Translations under genes and position numbers: made by a program | Notes under the pieces: model-generated | Told to the model about the DNA's origin: nothing | Database searches by the model: none | What the model saw: only the letters and a program-made list of their open reading frames with translations | Shown: one piece after another, positions 43,810 to 51,820 of the stretch | Layout: each line of letters begins with the position of its first letter | How positions within the stretch are numbered: the stretch's first letter is position 1 | Assembly (NCBI RefSeq): GCF_900103425.1 | Contig: NZ_FMXA01000006.1 | Span: 1 to 64,000 of the forward strand | DNA: 64,000 nt | From: Dialister histaminiformans | Lineage (GTDB): Bacteria; Bacillota; Negativicutes; Veillonellales; Dialisteraceae | Reading direction: 5' to 3'

Positions 43810-44286
43810 TTATATATTCTGTTTTCGAATGGTGGAAACAAATTTCTTTCTTGCCTGGTTAATCTGTCTGCCCATATTTTTGACTTTACGGATGGTTGTA
43901 GTTTTGGATTTGGTCGTAGGCTTCATATCCGGGTGGGCGTCTATGTTGCCCCGGCGGACAGAGGTGGCTCTTATTTTTTCAGCCTTCAGGGTTTTACGGG
44001 TAATACGTATAGCCTGATTAGGATTGATTCCGGAAGTGAAGGTATAAACGTCAGCGGCTACATAATTAAGCCCTGGATAGGCATCGATGCAGATATGGGC
44101 ATGATCACCAAAACCGGTGATAATAATTTCATCATCGTTGCTAAATTCCTGGATATGATTCATTGGGGTATGAATGGTTTTAGCCACTTCATGGATGATA
44201 GAAATTAATGCGTCTCTGGAGTTTACCTGATTTTTGTTGCAGCCATAACAATCCAGTAAAATGTGTCTACCTACATAATTACTCAT
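43810..44286 (-). CDS. S-adenosylmethionine decarboxylase-like protein lacking the catalytic residues
   Basis: The 158 residues follow the prokaryotic SpeD fold from MSNYVGRHILLDCYGC through IQEFSNDDEIIITGFG and NYVAADVYTF. Normal SpeD cleaves itself before a serine to make the pyruvoyl cofactor. In Thermotoga SpeD the key residues are Ser63, His68 and Cys83. At the same positions this protein has Ala63, Asp68 and Phe83. It should therefore be unable to process or decarboxylate in the known way. The last 40 residues form a Lys/Arg-rich tail (TTKSKTTTIRKVKNMGRQIN) that could bind nucleic acid. GAAGGA precedes the start. Function unknown. Confidence 0.75.
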   Translation of the reverse strand: MSNYVGRHILLDCYGCNKNQVNSRDALISIIHEVAKTIHTPMNHIQEFSNDDEIIITGFGDHAHICIDAYPGLNYVAADVYTFTSGINPNQAIRITRKTLKAEKIRATSVRRGNIDAHPDMKPTTKSKTTTIRKVKNMGRQINQARKKFVSTIRKQNI

Positions 44287-44487
44287 AAAGTCAGTCCTTC
44301 ATATGCCTTTGTATAATTCACGGAAACATCTGATTTTAACAGATATAAAAATAATATTCACACAATGTATATTATATCAAAAAGTGGTTAGAAAATAAAA
44401 GTAATGCATGGTTCGCATAAAGGGCAGGGAAAAAACGCCGCTATCTTAATTTATTCCGGTATTATCGAAGAATTTCTGATTTTTTCA

Positions 44488-44516
44488 TTGACAGAACAGG
44501 GGTTAGTAGATATAAT
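44488..44516 (+). promoter_or_regulatory. Promoter of rplU-prp-rpmA
   Basis: TTGACA (44488-44493) and TATAAT (44511-44516) with a 17-bp spacer, a consensus promoter. The transcript leader to 44622 is about 100 bases and contains the palindrome ACTCTTTAAAGAGT. It may be an L21-type ribosomal protein leader, which I cannot confirm. The DNA between 44287 and 44487 shows no other feature. Confidence 0.82.
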
Positions 44517-44622
44517 AATAAAGTCATCGTACAGAAGTGCTGTGACGCAACCGCACAAGAAAGGCCCGTAAACTCTTTAAAGAGTGCCCGAATTGGCGAG
44601 TATAGTATAAGGAGGTGCACAT

Positions 44623-44931
44623 ATGTACGCTATTATCAAAACTGGCGGAAAGCAGTATTGTGTAGAAGAAGGCAAGAAGATTTCCGTAGAAAAGATTGAC
44701 GCTCAGGTAGGAGAAGAAGTTTGCTTCGACGAAGTTCTTCTGGTTTCCGGAGACGAAACAAAGGTAGGCCAGCCAACTGTTGCAGGAGCTAAGGTTACCG
44801 CTAAGGTAGTTGAACACGGCAAGGGCAGCAAGATCCGTATTTTCAAGTACAAGGCTAAGTCCAACTATCGTCGTCGTCAGGGTCATCGTCAGCCATACAC
44901 CATGGTTGAAATCGAAAAGATTGAAGGCTAA
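44623..44931 (+). CDS. rplU: 50S ribosomal protein L21
   Basis: The 102 residues start [17 protein letters not shown] and carry [21 protein letters not shown], typical of L21, which binds 23S rRNA. AAGGAGGTG precedes the ATG. Its stop overlaps the prp start by one base. The rplU-prp-rpmA order is conserved in Firmicutes. Confidence 0.97.
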   Translation: MYAIIKTGGKQYCVEEGKKISVEKIDAQVGEEVCFDEVLLVSGDETKVGQPTVAGAKVTAKVVEHGKGSKIRIFKYKAKSNYRRRQGHRQPYTMVEIEKIEG

Positions 44932-45257
44932 TGATTACAGTAGAGACTTGGCGTAAGCAGGGAGGACATATATGCAGGTTCCGTATATCGGGACACGCAG
45001 ATGCGGAGGATTCCCAGCTTGGCTATGATATTGTCTGTGCGTCTGTGTCAGCTATCAGCCTGACATGCGCCTTCGGACTGCAGGATGTATTACATGTAAA
45101 AGGCAGATATGACAGCCGAAGCGGATATCTGCTGGTGGACATTGGAGACAATGCCGACAGGTATACAGAAGCGGTTATACAGACAATGCTTGCAGGTCTT
45201 AGTAAAGTTCAACAACAATTTCCAGAACGGATTAAAATGAAAAACCTTAGGAGGTGA
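44931..45257 (+). CDS. prp: Ribosomal-processing cysteine protease Prp
   Basis: A small cysteine protease of 108 residues that removes the N-terminal extension of L27 in Firmicutes. The dyad is visible: His22 in [10 protein letters not shown] and Cys36 in [12 protein letters not shown]. It sits between rplU and rpmA, overlapping rplU by one base. The L27 encoded next door carries the matching cleavage site, so the pair should function together. Confidence 0.93.
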   Translation: MITVETWRKQGGHICRFRISGHADAEDSQLGYDIVCASVSAISLTCAFGLQDVLHVKGRYDSRSGYLLVDIGDNADRYTEAVIQTMLAGLSKVQQQFPERIKMKNLRR

Positions 45258-45262
45258 ATTTC

Positions 45263-45547
45263 ATGTTACAGTTTGATCTCCAGTTATTCGCCCATAAGAA
45301 GGGGGTTTCCAGCACTAAGAACGGCCGTGATTCCCGTTCCCAGCGTCTCGGAACCAAGATGCATGATGGTCAGATTGCTAAGTGTGGCAATATTCTCGTT
45401 CGTCAGAGAGGCACACACATTCATCCAGGCCTGAATGTAGGTATCGGCAAGGATGACACTCTGTTCGCTCTCGCAGACGGCAAAGTTCACTATGAACGTC
45501 TGGGAAGAGACAAGAAACAGGTAAGCGTTTACCCAGTAGCTGAATAA
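45263..45547 (+). CDS. rpmA: 50S ribosomal protein L27 (Prp-processed form)
   Basis: L27 of 94 residues, beginning [14 protein letters not shown]. The nine-residue N-terminal extension ending in LQLF, followed by AHKKG, matches the Prp cleavage site of Firmicutes L27, where cleavage comes after Phe9. ATG 45263 is used because AGGAGGTG lies just upstream. An in-frame GTG at 45254 is part of that site. The gene ends in a strong terminator. Confidence 0.96.
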   Translation: MLQFDLQLFAHKKGVSSTKNGRDSRSQRLGTKMHDGQIAKCGNILVRQRGTHIHPGLNVGIGKDDTLFALADGKVHYERLGRDKKQVSVYPVAE

Positions 45548-45558
45548 GCAGAAGATGA

Positions 45559-45588
45559 GGATTGTGGAATTCCACAATCCTTTTTTTT
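45559..45588 (+). terminator. rpmA terminator
   Basis: The palindrome from GGATTGTGGAA to TTCCACAATCC (45559-45580) is followed by eight T. Confidence 0.92.
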
Positions 45589-45693
45589 GTTGCCTGGAAA
45601 AGGGGATACAGGTCTGGGATGTATTTCATGAGTCTATAGACAGAGGAATGGGACATTCTTCACAGTGAACGCCTGCCTGGAATATAAGAAATA

Positions 45694-45729
45694 AAAATAT
45701 CCCCCATTCAGACAAATGGGGGATATTTT
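45694..45729. terminator. citC terminator (bidirectional type)
   Basis: A perfect 15-bp stem AAAATATCCCCCATT / AATGGGGGATATTTT (45694-45708 / 45715-45729), just behind the citC stop on the minus strand. Confidence 0.87.
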
Positions 45730-45746
45730 CTATCGATGGTTATAAC

Positions 45747-46862
45747 TTACTTCTTAGCCTTCTTAGCTTCTGCTTCTACTTTCTTAGAGGCAGCTTCTTT
45801 TTCCGCCTTTTCCTTAGCCTGTAATTCCTTAATCTTATATTCCAGTTTGATTCTTTCAATTACACGCTTGCCTTCTTCGCTGGAGAAATAGGTGAGGGTT
45901 GTCTTTGGAACCATGCGGCGGATGGTTTCCATATCGTTGTCTGCCAGTGCTTTACGTACAGCGGAAGCGCTGATGACCTGATCGCCCTTCTGTACACGCG
46001 GTACGACCTTGAAGTCAATGCCGTTGTTGCTGAAAACACGACGCATAGCTTCGTTGTAAGCCAGTGTGGTCTTGTCAGACGGTTCTTCACCAACAAAGCG
46101 GACAGAAATATTAAGAGCCGGTGCAATTCTGGTTGCGAAAATGGTGGCATCCAGTGTAGTCTGCGCGCTTAATTCTTCCGTACCCTTGATAAAGTAGGTT
46201 GGGAAAGTAGCGTTGGAAATAATATAATCACCGCCGCTTACTACCTGTACTCCGCGCATATCCTTAACGCCCTGCTTAATCAGGGTAAAACGGTCAGCAA
46301 ACGGGAATACGGAACGGTCTTCCTGTACCGCAAAAATGATGACTTCATCGCAGTTATTGAGCGCATATTCCACCAGGGAACGATGTCCCAGGGTGAACGG
46401 ATTGCAGTTCATAACGATGGCGCCGCGGTTCTTGCCTTCGCCGGAGCCAAGGAGGGAACGGATACGTGTCAGATAATCTTCCAGCGTATCCTGACCGCTT
46501 TCCAGAAGTGCCGCATACGGTTCAGCTACCGCTACGCATTTGAAGCCCATATGTTCGAATACCGGAACATTCTGAGGCTTGGTAAAAATCTGATTGCCTA
46601 CAATACCACGTCTCATGGATTCGGATTTCAGATTGCGGATGATACGGTGGGTGAGTCCCTTGTGCTGGAAGGATTCCTTAATAGCGATATCACGCATAAC
46701 CCGTCCGCCAAGGGAACCAGTACCTACCAGTTCACCATCGGAAAAAAGACCCATAGTGTATTCGATATTTCCTGTAAAGGTAAGGCCAAAGCCGTTCAGA
46801 AATTCAACCACTTTTGCTTTTTCAGCTGGATCTGTTAAATAAATTTCGCGTTCGTAAATCAT
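45747..46862 (-). CDS. citC: [Citrate (pro-3S)-lyase] ligase-like protein
   Basis: CitC acetylates the prosthetic group of citrate lyase with acetate and ATP. The 371 residues have an N-terminal GNAT-like part (DIAIKESFQHKGLTHRIIR) and the nucleotidyltransferase domain (IVMNCNPFTLGHRSLVEYA with the HxGH-like GHRS, and ISASAVRKAL). The last 25 residues are Lys/Ala/Glu-rich (AKEKAEKEAASKKVEAEAKK), a coiled tail not usual for the family. No citD, citE, citF or citG is near, so it is an orphan. The partner lyase may lie elsewhere. Confidence 0.88.
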   Translation of the reverse strand: MIYEREIYLTDPAEKAKVVEFLNGFGLTFTGNIEYTMGLFSDGELVGTGSLGGRVMRDIAIKESFQHKGLTHRIIRNLKSESMRRGIVGNQIFTKPQNVPVFEHMGFKCVAVAEPYAALLESGQDTLEDYLTRIRSLLGSGEGKNRGAIVMNCNPFTLGHRSLVEYALNNCDEVIIFAVQEDRSVFPFADRFTLIKQGVKDMRGVQVVSGGDYIISNATFPTYFIKGTEELSAQTTLDATIFATRIAPALNISVRFVGEEPSDKTTLAYNEAMRRVFSNNGIDFKVVPRVQKGDQVISASAVRKALADNDMETIRRMVPKTTLTYFSSEEGKRVIERIKLEYKIKELQAKEKAEKEAASKKVEAEAKKAKK

Positions 46863-47130
46863 GTGTTTTCTCCTGATATGAAAAATGAAATTAAAACACC
46901 TGATGAAAAAAACTGATGCCTTTCCATTATATCACAAATGAACGGCAGGCCAAAGAAGGGGTCGGGTTCAGCCATGAGAAAAAAGACAGTTCCTGAGAAG
47001 GCTGGCATCTGCCAGACATGGTTTAGAACAGTCATGTTCCCGGTTTTCCGCAGATGGGATAATACGGTCTTGTTGTATATGTGGATCAGGGATTTCCATG
47101 GGGAAGGATTCATCTCAGATTCTGCAGGAG
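46863..47130. other. Gap between citC and putP, no gene seen
   Basis: Both strands have open frames of about 100 codons here, but they have no ribosome binding site, mirror each other and look like chance. The citC promoter should lie in the part next to 46863. I could not define it. Confidence 0.4.
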
Positions 47131-47185
47131 AGAAAAAAAGAAAACGGGCTATGAGAAATGAATGCTCATTTCTCATAGCCCGTTT
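47131..47185 (-). terminator. putP terminator
   Basis: A perfect 20-bp stem with arms 47142-47161 and 47166-47185 and a 4-base loop. On the minus strand it is followed by a run of T (47132-47139). It lies just downstream of putP. Confidence 0.9.
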
Positions 47186-47221
47186 ATGGTTGTCCGTGGG
47201 CGATTTTATTAAATTTATAAG

Positions 47222-48703
47222 TTATAAGCGAGAAACCATTTCATCAAATTTATTCTGAATATCCATATCCGGAGCCTTGTCCAGGAGACTGACCACGATG
47301 ATGGAAAGGGCAGAAAGCAGGAATCCTGGAACCAGTTCATACAGGCCGAGCCACTGGAACTGTCTCCAGATTAACACGGTGATTCCACCAACAAGAACGC
47401 CGGCATAGGCACCGTGGAGGGTCATCCGTTTCCAGTACAGGGATAACAAGATGGCCGGGCCGAAGCAGGCACCGAATCCTGCCCAGGCATAGGATACAAT
47501 CTGGAAAATATAGCTGTTAGGATCAGAGGCAAGGAAAATAGCAATGAGGGCTACCATCAGCACAGTGATACGGCTTACCAGAAGGAGTTCTTTCTGAGAG
47601 GCTCCTTTATGGATGAACGGCTGATACAGATCCTTGGCTACTGCGGACGCGGTAACCAGAAGCTGAGAGGACGCGGTACTCATGATGGCTGCGAGAATGG
47701 CTGACCAGATAATACCGGTAAAGAATGGTGTGGACAGCTGCTGTGACATGATGATAAATACACGTTCTGCATTTGCATTTTCCAGTGGTGTTGTAAGGAA
47801 AGCCTTTCCTATAATGCCCATAGCAATGGCAGCCATAAGGGAAATGATTACCCATACCATGGCAATTCGAGTTGATTTCTTAAGATCATCTGGATTGCCA
47901 ATGGCCATGAAACGAACCAGAATGTGCGGCTGGCCAAAATATCCAAGGCCCCAGCCGGCACAGGAAAGGAACAGGATCAGATTGGCCATTCCGGAGGAAG
48001 AGGGGGGAAGAAGGGAGAAGAAATCAGAGCCTTCTTTTGCCAGTGCATGCCATGTAGGAGTGGGGCCACCCAGAGCAAAGGTGGCAGCAACCGGTACATA
48101 AAGCACAGTGAAGAACATCATCGTTCCCTGCACAAAGTCGGTAAGAGCTACTGCACCAAATCCGCCAAGGAATGTATAAAATACCACAACAAATGTACCG
48201 ATAAGCAATGCGGTAGTATATGGAATATTAAATATGGTATTGAAGAGTTTACCTGCGGCAACAAATCCGGACGATGTATAGATAATGAAGAATATCATAA
48301 TGAATATGGCGCAGATAAAGCGCAGGATATTTTTCTTATCTTTAAAACGGTTGGACAGGTAATCCGGAATGGTCAGGCTGTTATCTGCAATTTCCGTATA
48401 TGTACGAAGACGTTTAGCGGTCAGTACCCAGTTGGCCCAGGTCCCCAGAATTAATCCGGACGCTGTCCAGAAAGCGGACAGACCGTGAAGATAAGCATAC
48501 CCTGGAAGTCCCATCAGCATCCATCCGCTCATGTCGGAAGCTTCTGCGCTTAACGAGGTGAGCCACGGTCCAAGACTGCGGTCCCCGAGAATATACTGCG
48601 ATAAACTTTTCTGTTTGCGGGAATAGTAGAGGCCAATTCCAATCATGACGGCCAGATAGAGCACAAAGGCCCATAGAATCCCTGGTTCTCCATTAAAATT
48701 CAT
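47222..48703 (-). CDS. putP: Sodium/proline symporter
   Basis: A sodium:solute symporter of 493 residues with about 13 membrane helices. It has the PutP signatures SAEASDMSGWMLMGLPGYAY near helix 2, the TIPDYLSNRF segment and GGFGAVALTDFVQGTMMFF, matching proline-specific members of the SSS family. It imports proline with sodium for nutrition or osmotic balance. AAAAGGTG-like sequence precedes the ATG at 48703. Confidence 0.92.
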   Translation of the reverse strand: MNFNGEPGILWAFVLYLAVMIGIGLYYSRKQKSLSQYILGDRSLGPWLTSLSAEASDMSGWMLMGLPGYAYLHGLSAFWTASGLILGTWANWVLTAKRLRTYTEIADNSLTIPDYLSNRFKDKKNILRFICAIFIMIFFIIYTSSGFVAAGKLFNTIFNIPYTTALLIGTFVVVFYTFLGGFGAVALTDFVQGTMMFFTVLYVPVAATFALGGPTPTWHALAKEGSDFFSLLPPSSSGMANLILFLSCAGWGLGYFGQPHILVRFMAIGNPDDLKKSTRIAMVWVIISLMAAIAMGIIGKAFLTTPLENANAERVFIIMSQQLSTPFFTGIIWSAILAAIMSTASSQLLVTASAVAKDLYQPFIHKGASQKELLLVSRITVLMVALIAIFLASDPNSYIFQIVSYAWAGFGACFGPAILLSLYWKRMTLHGAYAGVLVGGITVLIWRQFQWLGLYELVPGFLLSALSIIVVSLLDKAPDMDIQNKFDEMVSRL

Positions 48704-48810
48704 ATCTTTTCACCTTTTTTTAAAACTTGAGCCTGAAAGGCACTATTTATTAATAATACGTGTATTTTTCCACATTGTAAAGCGCAGATATAGAAAAAGC
48801 TGACATTGGC

Positions 48811-49968
48811 TTATAAAATGACCGGTGAATGGTAGTAATTCATTCCGGCCTGGCGGAATCCTTCCTCCTCCTGACAGAAAGAAAAGATATCTTCTGCCAG
48901 GCACTCCTGAAGGAGCGCGGTTCGTATATCGGGAGAAAGGGTCCGCTCGGCTCTGGCTTCACTGACAATAATGGGAATCCGAGGATCCTTTAATAAACAG
49001 CCTGCCCCTTTTTTCATGGCCAGCAGGCGGAGAAAGGCCGGCTGATGCATAGATGCGTAGGGGGACGGACCCTGACCCTGGGACAGCAGCAGTGCCGCGC
49101 CGATGCGTTTAAGCCGGCGGTAAGGATATCTTCTGTTTTTTATCTTCAGAAGGGCATTTTCATAATTTCCGGATTTCATGCATGAGAACCAGCGGTGTTC
49201 CAGACCTTCGGAAAACAGACCGCTGTCACTGAGAGCTTTCAGGGGAAGGAAGCGGCTGCGGAGAAGGCAGGCTTCTTCATATCGCTTATAGTCTGTGTAA
49301 TGCCTGGAAGCCAGCAGGCATTTCACATCCTGCTGAACAAAATCAGGAAGATACTCCATGAAATGACCGGAAAGCAGCTGCTCCCTTATGGCGGTAGCGG
49401 AGACCGTCCCTTCCGTCTTTCTGGGAATGGCAATAATCTGAATGGGAAGCTTGTGCCGGATAATGGCTGAGGCATAGCGGAAGCCCAGCAGGTTATTGGG
49501 GAGCATTAGCTTTTCAGCCAGCTTTGGAAAACGGGAACGCATAGTGGCGGTCATAGCCTGTCCGTAAGGCAGTCTCTGTTTCAGAAAGGAGTGAAGTACT
49601 GACAGGTATTCATCACTGGCAGCCCATCGGGCCGCTTCCTGCAGTTCCTGGACCGTTGCGGATTCTGTGCCAAAGGCAATATGCGTGCAGTGCAGGGTAT
49701 GAAGATGGAGCACTGCCGATTCGGCAAAACGATCCGCGCTCTGAAGGGCAGCGGTGCCCGGCAGTTCGAGTACGGCATCGACTCCGGCCTGTACAGCCCA
49801 GGAAGCGCGTGCCCACTTATCAAAAAGTGCAGGCTCACCGCGCTGTACAAAAGGGCCGCTCATTACGGCCAGCAGACGGGCATCCGGATATTCCCTCTTT
49901 AAATGTTCTACCATGTAAGCGTGACCCAGATGAAAAGGGTTCCACTCTGCGGTTATTCCTATAATCAT
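48811..49968 (-). CDS. tmcAL: tRNA(Met) cytidine acetate ligase TmcAL
   Basis: TmcAL (YlbM family) uses acetate and ATP to make N4-acetylcytidine at position 34 of elongator tRNA-Met in Firmicutes. The 385 residues begin with the nucleotidyltransferase motif MIIGITAEWNPFHLGHAYMV (HLGH), then MSGPFVQRGEPALFDKWARA, LPNNLLGFRYASAI and the ISATAIR-like VSATAIREQL motif. Length fits. It has its own start behind GGGAGA and stands alone. Confidence 0.9.
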   Translation of the reverse strand: MIIGITAEWNPFHLGHAYMVEHLKREYPDARLLAVMSGPFVQRGEPALFDKWARASWAVQAGVDAVLELPGTAALQSADRFAESAVLHLHTLHCTHIAFGTESATVQELQEAARWAASDEYLSVLHSFLKQRLPYGQAMTATMRSRFPKLAEKLMLPNNLLGFRYASAIIRHKLPIQIIAIPRKTEGTVSATAIREQLLSGHFMEYLPDFVQQDVKCLLASRHYTDYKRYEEACLLRSRFLPLKALSDSGLFSEGLEHRWFSCMKSGNYENALLKIKNRRYPYRRLKRIGAALLLSQGQGPSPYASMHQPAFLRLLAMKKGAGCLLKDPRIPIIVSEARAERTLSPDIRTALLQECLAEDIFSFCQEEEGFRQAGMNYYHSPVIL

Positions 49969-50130
49969 ATGATTCTCCCTGTGAATTACTGTATATTTCT
50001 TTATATTATCATACCCGGCGTAAGATTCTCATGAAAAGACATGGCGGCAGCGGGAAACAGACGATAGGAGTGGTGGTTCTGTGATAAAATAGAGACGAAG
50101 GTGAATCGTACACGGGATGAGGTGGTAACT

Positions 50131-50607
50131 ATGGATTTCTATAAACAGGAAATATATGGAAATATACTGTATACTGCCTATCGTACCAGGTCCCTTGTGG
50201 TATCAGTTTCTCTTCTGTATTCACTCTTTGGTGTGGCAGCTATTCTTTATTTTGCAGATAAAGGGTATGCAGCCATTATTGCCGGGGTGATTATTGTGGG
50301 GTTTTCTCTTTGGCGCATTAATGCTGTCCATCAGCCGGTTATGTTGGTTACGGAAAAGGCACTGCTGGTTGCCGTTCCCTTCTGGGAGATGCCGCTGGAA
50401 AAAGGAGCATGGGCGTATTGGATTCATCCATCCTATCTGCCGGTTTCCTATAAGAAGATAATAGGATTTTCTGATGACTGGAAAATCCTGTATATAGGCA
50501 CACAGCAGGAAGGAGGGATGGCTCAGATTTCTATTGAAGGGACGTATATTCCTGTATCGGATAAGAAGAAAATCATAGCATATATTGAAAGGAAACAAAA
50601 AGAATAG
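50131..50607 (+). CDS. Hypothetical membrane protein with PH-like C-terminal part
   Basis: A 158-residue protein with two adjacent hydrophobic segments (about 22-40 and 45-62), followed by a soluble part resembling bacterial PH-like domains (VTEKALLVAVPFWEMPLEKG, YKKIIGFSDDWKILYIG). The family is not firmly recognised. ATG 50131 is preferred because GAGGTGG lies six bases ahead. It precedes the nitroreductase gene by 27 bases, so the two may be co-transcribed. Confidence 0.7.
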   Translation: MDFYKQEIYGNILYTAYRTRSLVVSVSLLYSLFGVAAILYFADKGYAAIIAGVIIVGFSLWRINAVHQPVMLVTEKALLVAVPFWEMPLEKGAWAYWIHPSYLPVSYKKIIGFSDDWKILYIGTQQEGGMAQISIEGTYIPVSDKKKIIAYIERKQKE

Positions 50608-50634
50608 TGGTTAAGTGTAGAAAGGATGAACTGT

Positions 50635-51156
50635 ATGGATTTTTAAAAGGTATTGTCTCTTCGTCAGGCGGTACGCGCCTATACGGATGAACCGGTAAGT
50701 GAAGAACAGCTGAAGGCAATTCTCAACGCAGCCTATCGTGCGCCGGTGGGGATGCACAATTTTGCGGGATATCATCTGACGGTAATAACCCGTCCGGAGC
50801 TGCTTGCTCTTATGGTGGATACAGCCAGAAAGGTCACAGGAAAAGATAATAATCCGCTGTATGGGGCACCTGCTTTTATCCTTGTGAGCGCCACAAAGGA
50901 TGCCATTCAGAAGATTGTCGGTCAGGATGCAGGTTGCATTATGGAAAATATGCATCTGAAGGCGGCGGATCTGCACCTTGGTGCTGTGTATATCTTCGGT
51001 ATGGTTAATGCCATTAAGGGAGAAAAGGAATGGCAGAAGATGGCGGAATTACCGGAAGGGGCTGTGCCAATCTGCGGACTGGCTGTTGGTCATGCGGCAG
51101 AACCTCTGGAAGAACGTCAGATTCAGCCGGTGTTTGCGACTAACTTTGTGAAATAA
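50635..51156 (+). pseudogene. Nitroreductase-family protein with a stop at codon 4
   Basis: The expected start ATG 50635, eight bases after AAAGGA, reads Met-Asp-Phe and then TAA at 50644-50646. It continues in frame KVLSLRQAVRAYTDEPVSEEQLK, quoted here from SLRQAVRAYTDEPVSEEQL. The protein is otherwise complete: FMN-binding RxAVRAY start, AYRAPVGMHN, YGAPAFILVSA, GLAVGHAAEP. It could still be made from TTG 50653, with AAAAGG only two bases ahead, so translation would be weak. Usual homologues begin MDFYxVLxLRxSVR, so a TAT or TAC to TAA change is the simplest reading. NAD(P)H-dependent flavin enzyme, substrate unknown. Confidence 0.72.
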
Positions 51157-51176
51157 TCCCTGGGATGGGAACTGAG

Positions 51177-51228
51177 AACCTGTTTTACTGATGGAAAACC
51201 TGAGGTTAAACAGGTTTTCACTTTTTAA
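51177..51228 (+). terminator. Terminator after the nitroreductase gene
   Basis: AAAACCTG / CAGGTTTT (51195-51202 / 51211-51218), or the overlapping AACCTGTTT / AAACAGGTT (51177-51185 / 51208-51216), followed by CACTTTTT. Confidence 0.7.
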
Positions 51229-51369
51229 GTTGGTTAAAAAGATACCGGTCACAGCCTTTTTCTGCAGAATAGCTGCAATGAAATTTGCTTTTGATAATAT
51301 GGTTGTGCTACCATGAGCGTGATTAACCGGGAGCATTTACAGGCTCTCTGTAACAGAGGGGTGAATACA

Positions 51370-51600
51370 ATGGCACAGATTCAAGTAGAAATTCATGAAG
51401 AAATCGGGAACCTGTCCGAAAGCAAGGGCTGGAAGAAGCAGCTGACCTATACCAGCTGGAATAACCATGCACCGAAATTTGACATTCGTTCCTGGAATGA
51501 AGATCACAGCTCTATGACTAAGGGGATTACCTTAAATAAGGAAGAGCTGATGAAGCTTAAGGAAATCCTGAACACTGTTGATTTCGATAAGTACGAATAA
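51370..51600 (+). CDS. YdbC/PC4-family single-strand DNA-binding protein
   Basis: A 76-residue protein matching the bacterial PC4-like YdbC family: LTYTSWNNHAPKFDIRSWNEDHSS, given here as SWNNHAPKFDIRSWNEDH, and MTKGITLNKEELMKLKEIL. Members bind single-stranded DNA as dimers and may act in transcription. The ATG at 51370 has GAGGGG eight bases ahead. Longer frames to 51313 lack such a site. It ends just before a short tandem repeat and the thiC leader. Confidence 0.82.
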   Translation: MAQIQVEIHEEIGNLSESKGWKKQLTYTSWNNHAPKFDIRSWNEDHSSMTKGITLNKEELMKLKEILNTVDFDKYE

Positions 51601-51640
51601 CAGAAAAACAGAAAAACAGAAAAACAGAAAAACAGAATAA
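51601..51640 (+). repeat. 8-bp tandem repeat
   Basis: CAGAAAAA is repeated four times, followed by one variant CAGAATAA. It starts right after the stop codon of the PC4-like gene and sits 10 bp ahead of the TPP riboswitch. Copy number could vary by slippage. Confidence 0.9.
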
Positions 51641-51650
51641 CCTATTGCAG

Positions 51651-51732
51651 ATTGCTGGGGGAGCCGCAAGGCTGAGAGGTGTAAACCGACCCTTCGAACT
51701 TGAAGCAGTTCATACTGACGTAAGGAAGCAAA
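51651..51732 (+). promoter_or_regulatory. TPP riboswitch (THI element)
   Basis: It has the conserved cores GGGGAGCCGCAAGGCTGAGA and ACCCTTCGAACTTGAAGCAG, then CTGACGTAAGGAAGC. P1 is TTGCT / AGCAA (51652-51656 / 51727-51731). It lies upstream of thiC and is followed by a terminator hairpin, so it should reduce thiC transcription when thiamine pyrophosphate is high. Confidence 0.96.
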
Positions 51733-51762
51733 GCTATGGGATGGCCATATAGGATGGCTGTC

Positions 51763-51790
51763 AGCCTGCTTTGTGCAGGCTTTTTTATTT
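51763..51790 (+). terminator. Riboswitch-controlled terminator before thiC
   Basis: AGCCTGC / GCAGGCT stem (51763-51769 / 51775-51781) with a T run, placed between the TPP aptamer and thiC. Confidence 0.85.
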
Positions 51791-51820
51791 GTCTGATTGT
51801 CAGACGGAGAAGGAGATATT

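Noticed and set aside
46859-47258. Frames of about 105 codons on both strands between citC and putP
   Set aside because: They share the palindromic terminator sequence at 47142-47185, have no start signals and run into neighbouring genes.
51601-51640. CRISPR array
   Set aside because: Units of 8 bp without spacers are a simple tandem repeat. No CRISPR-like repeat-spacer pattern or cas gene was seen anywhere in the window.
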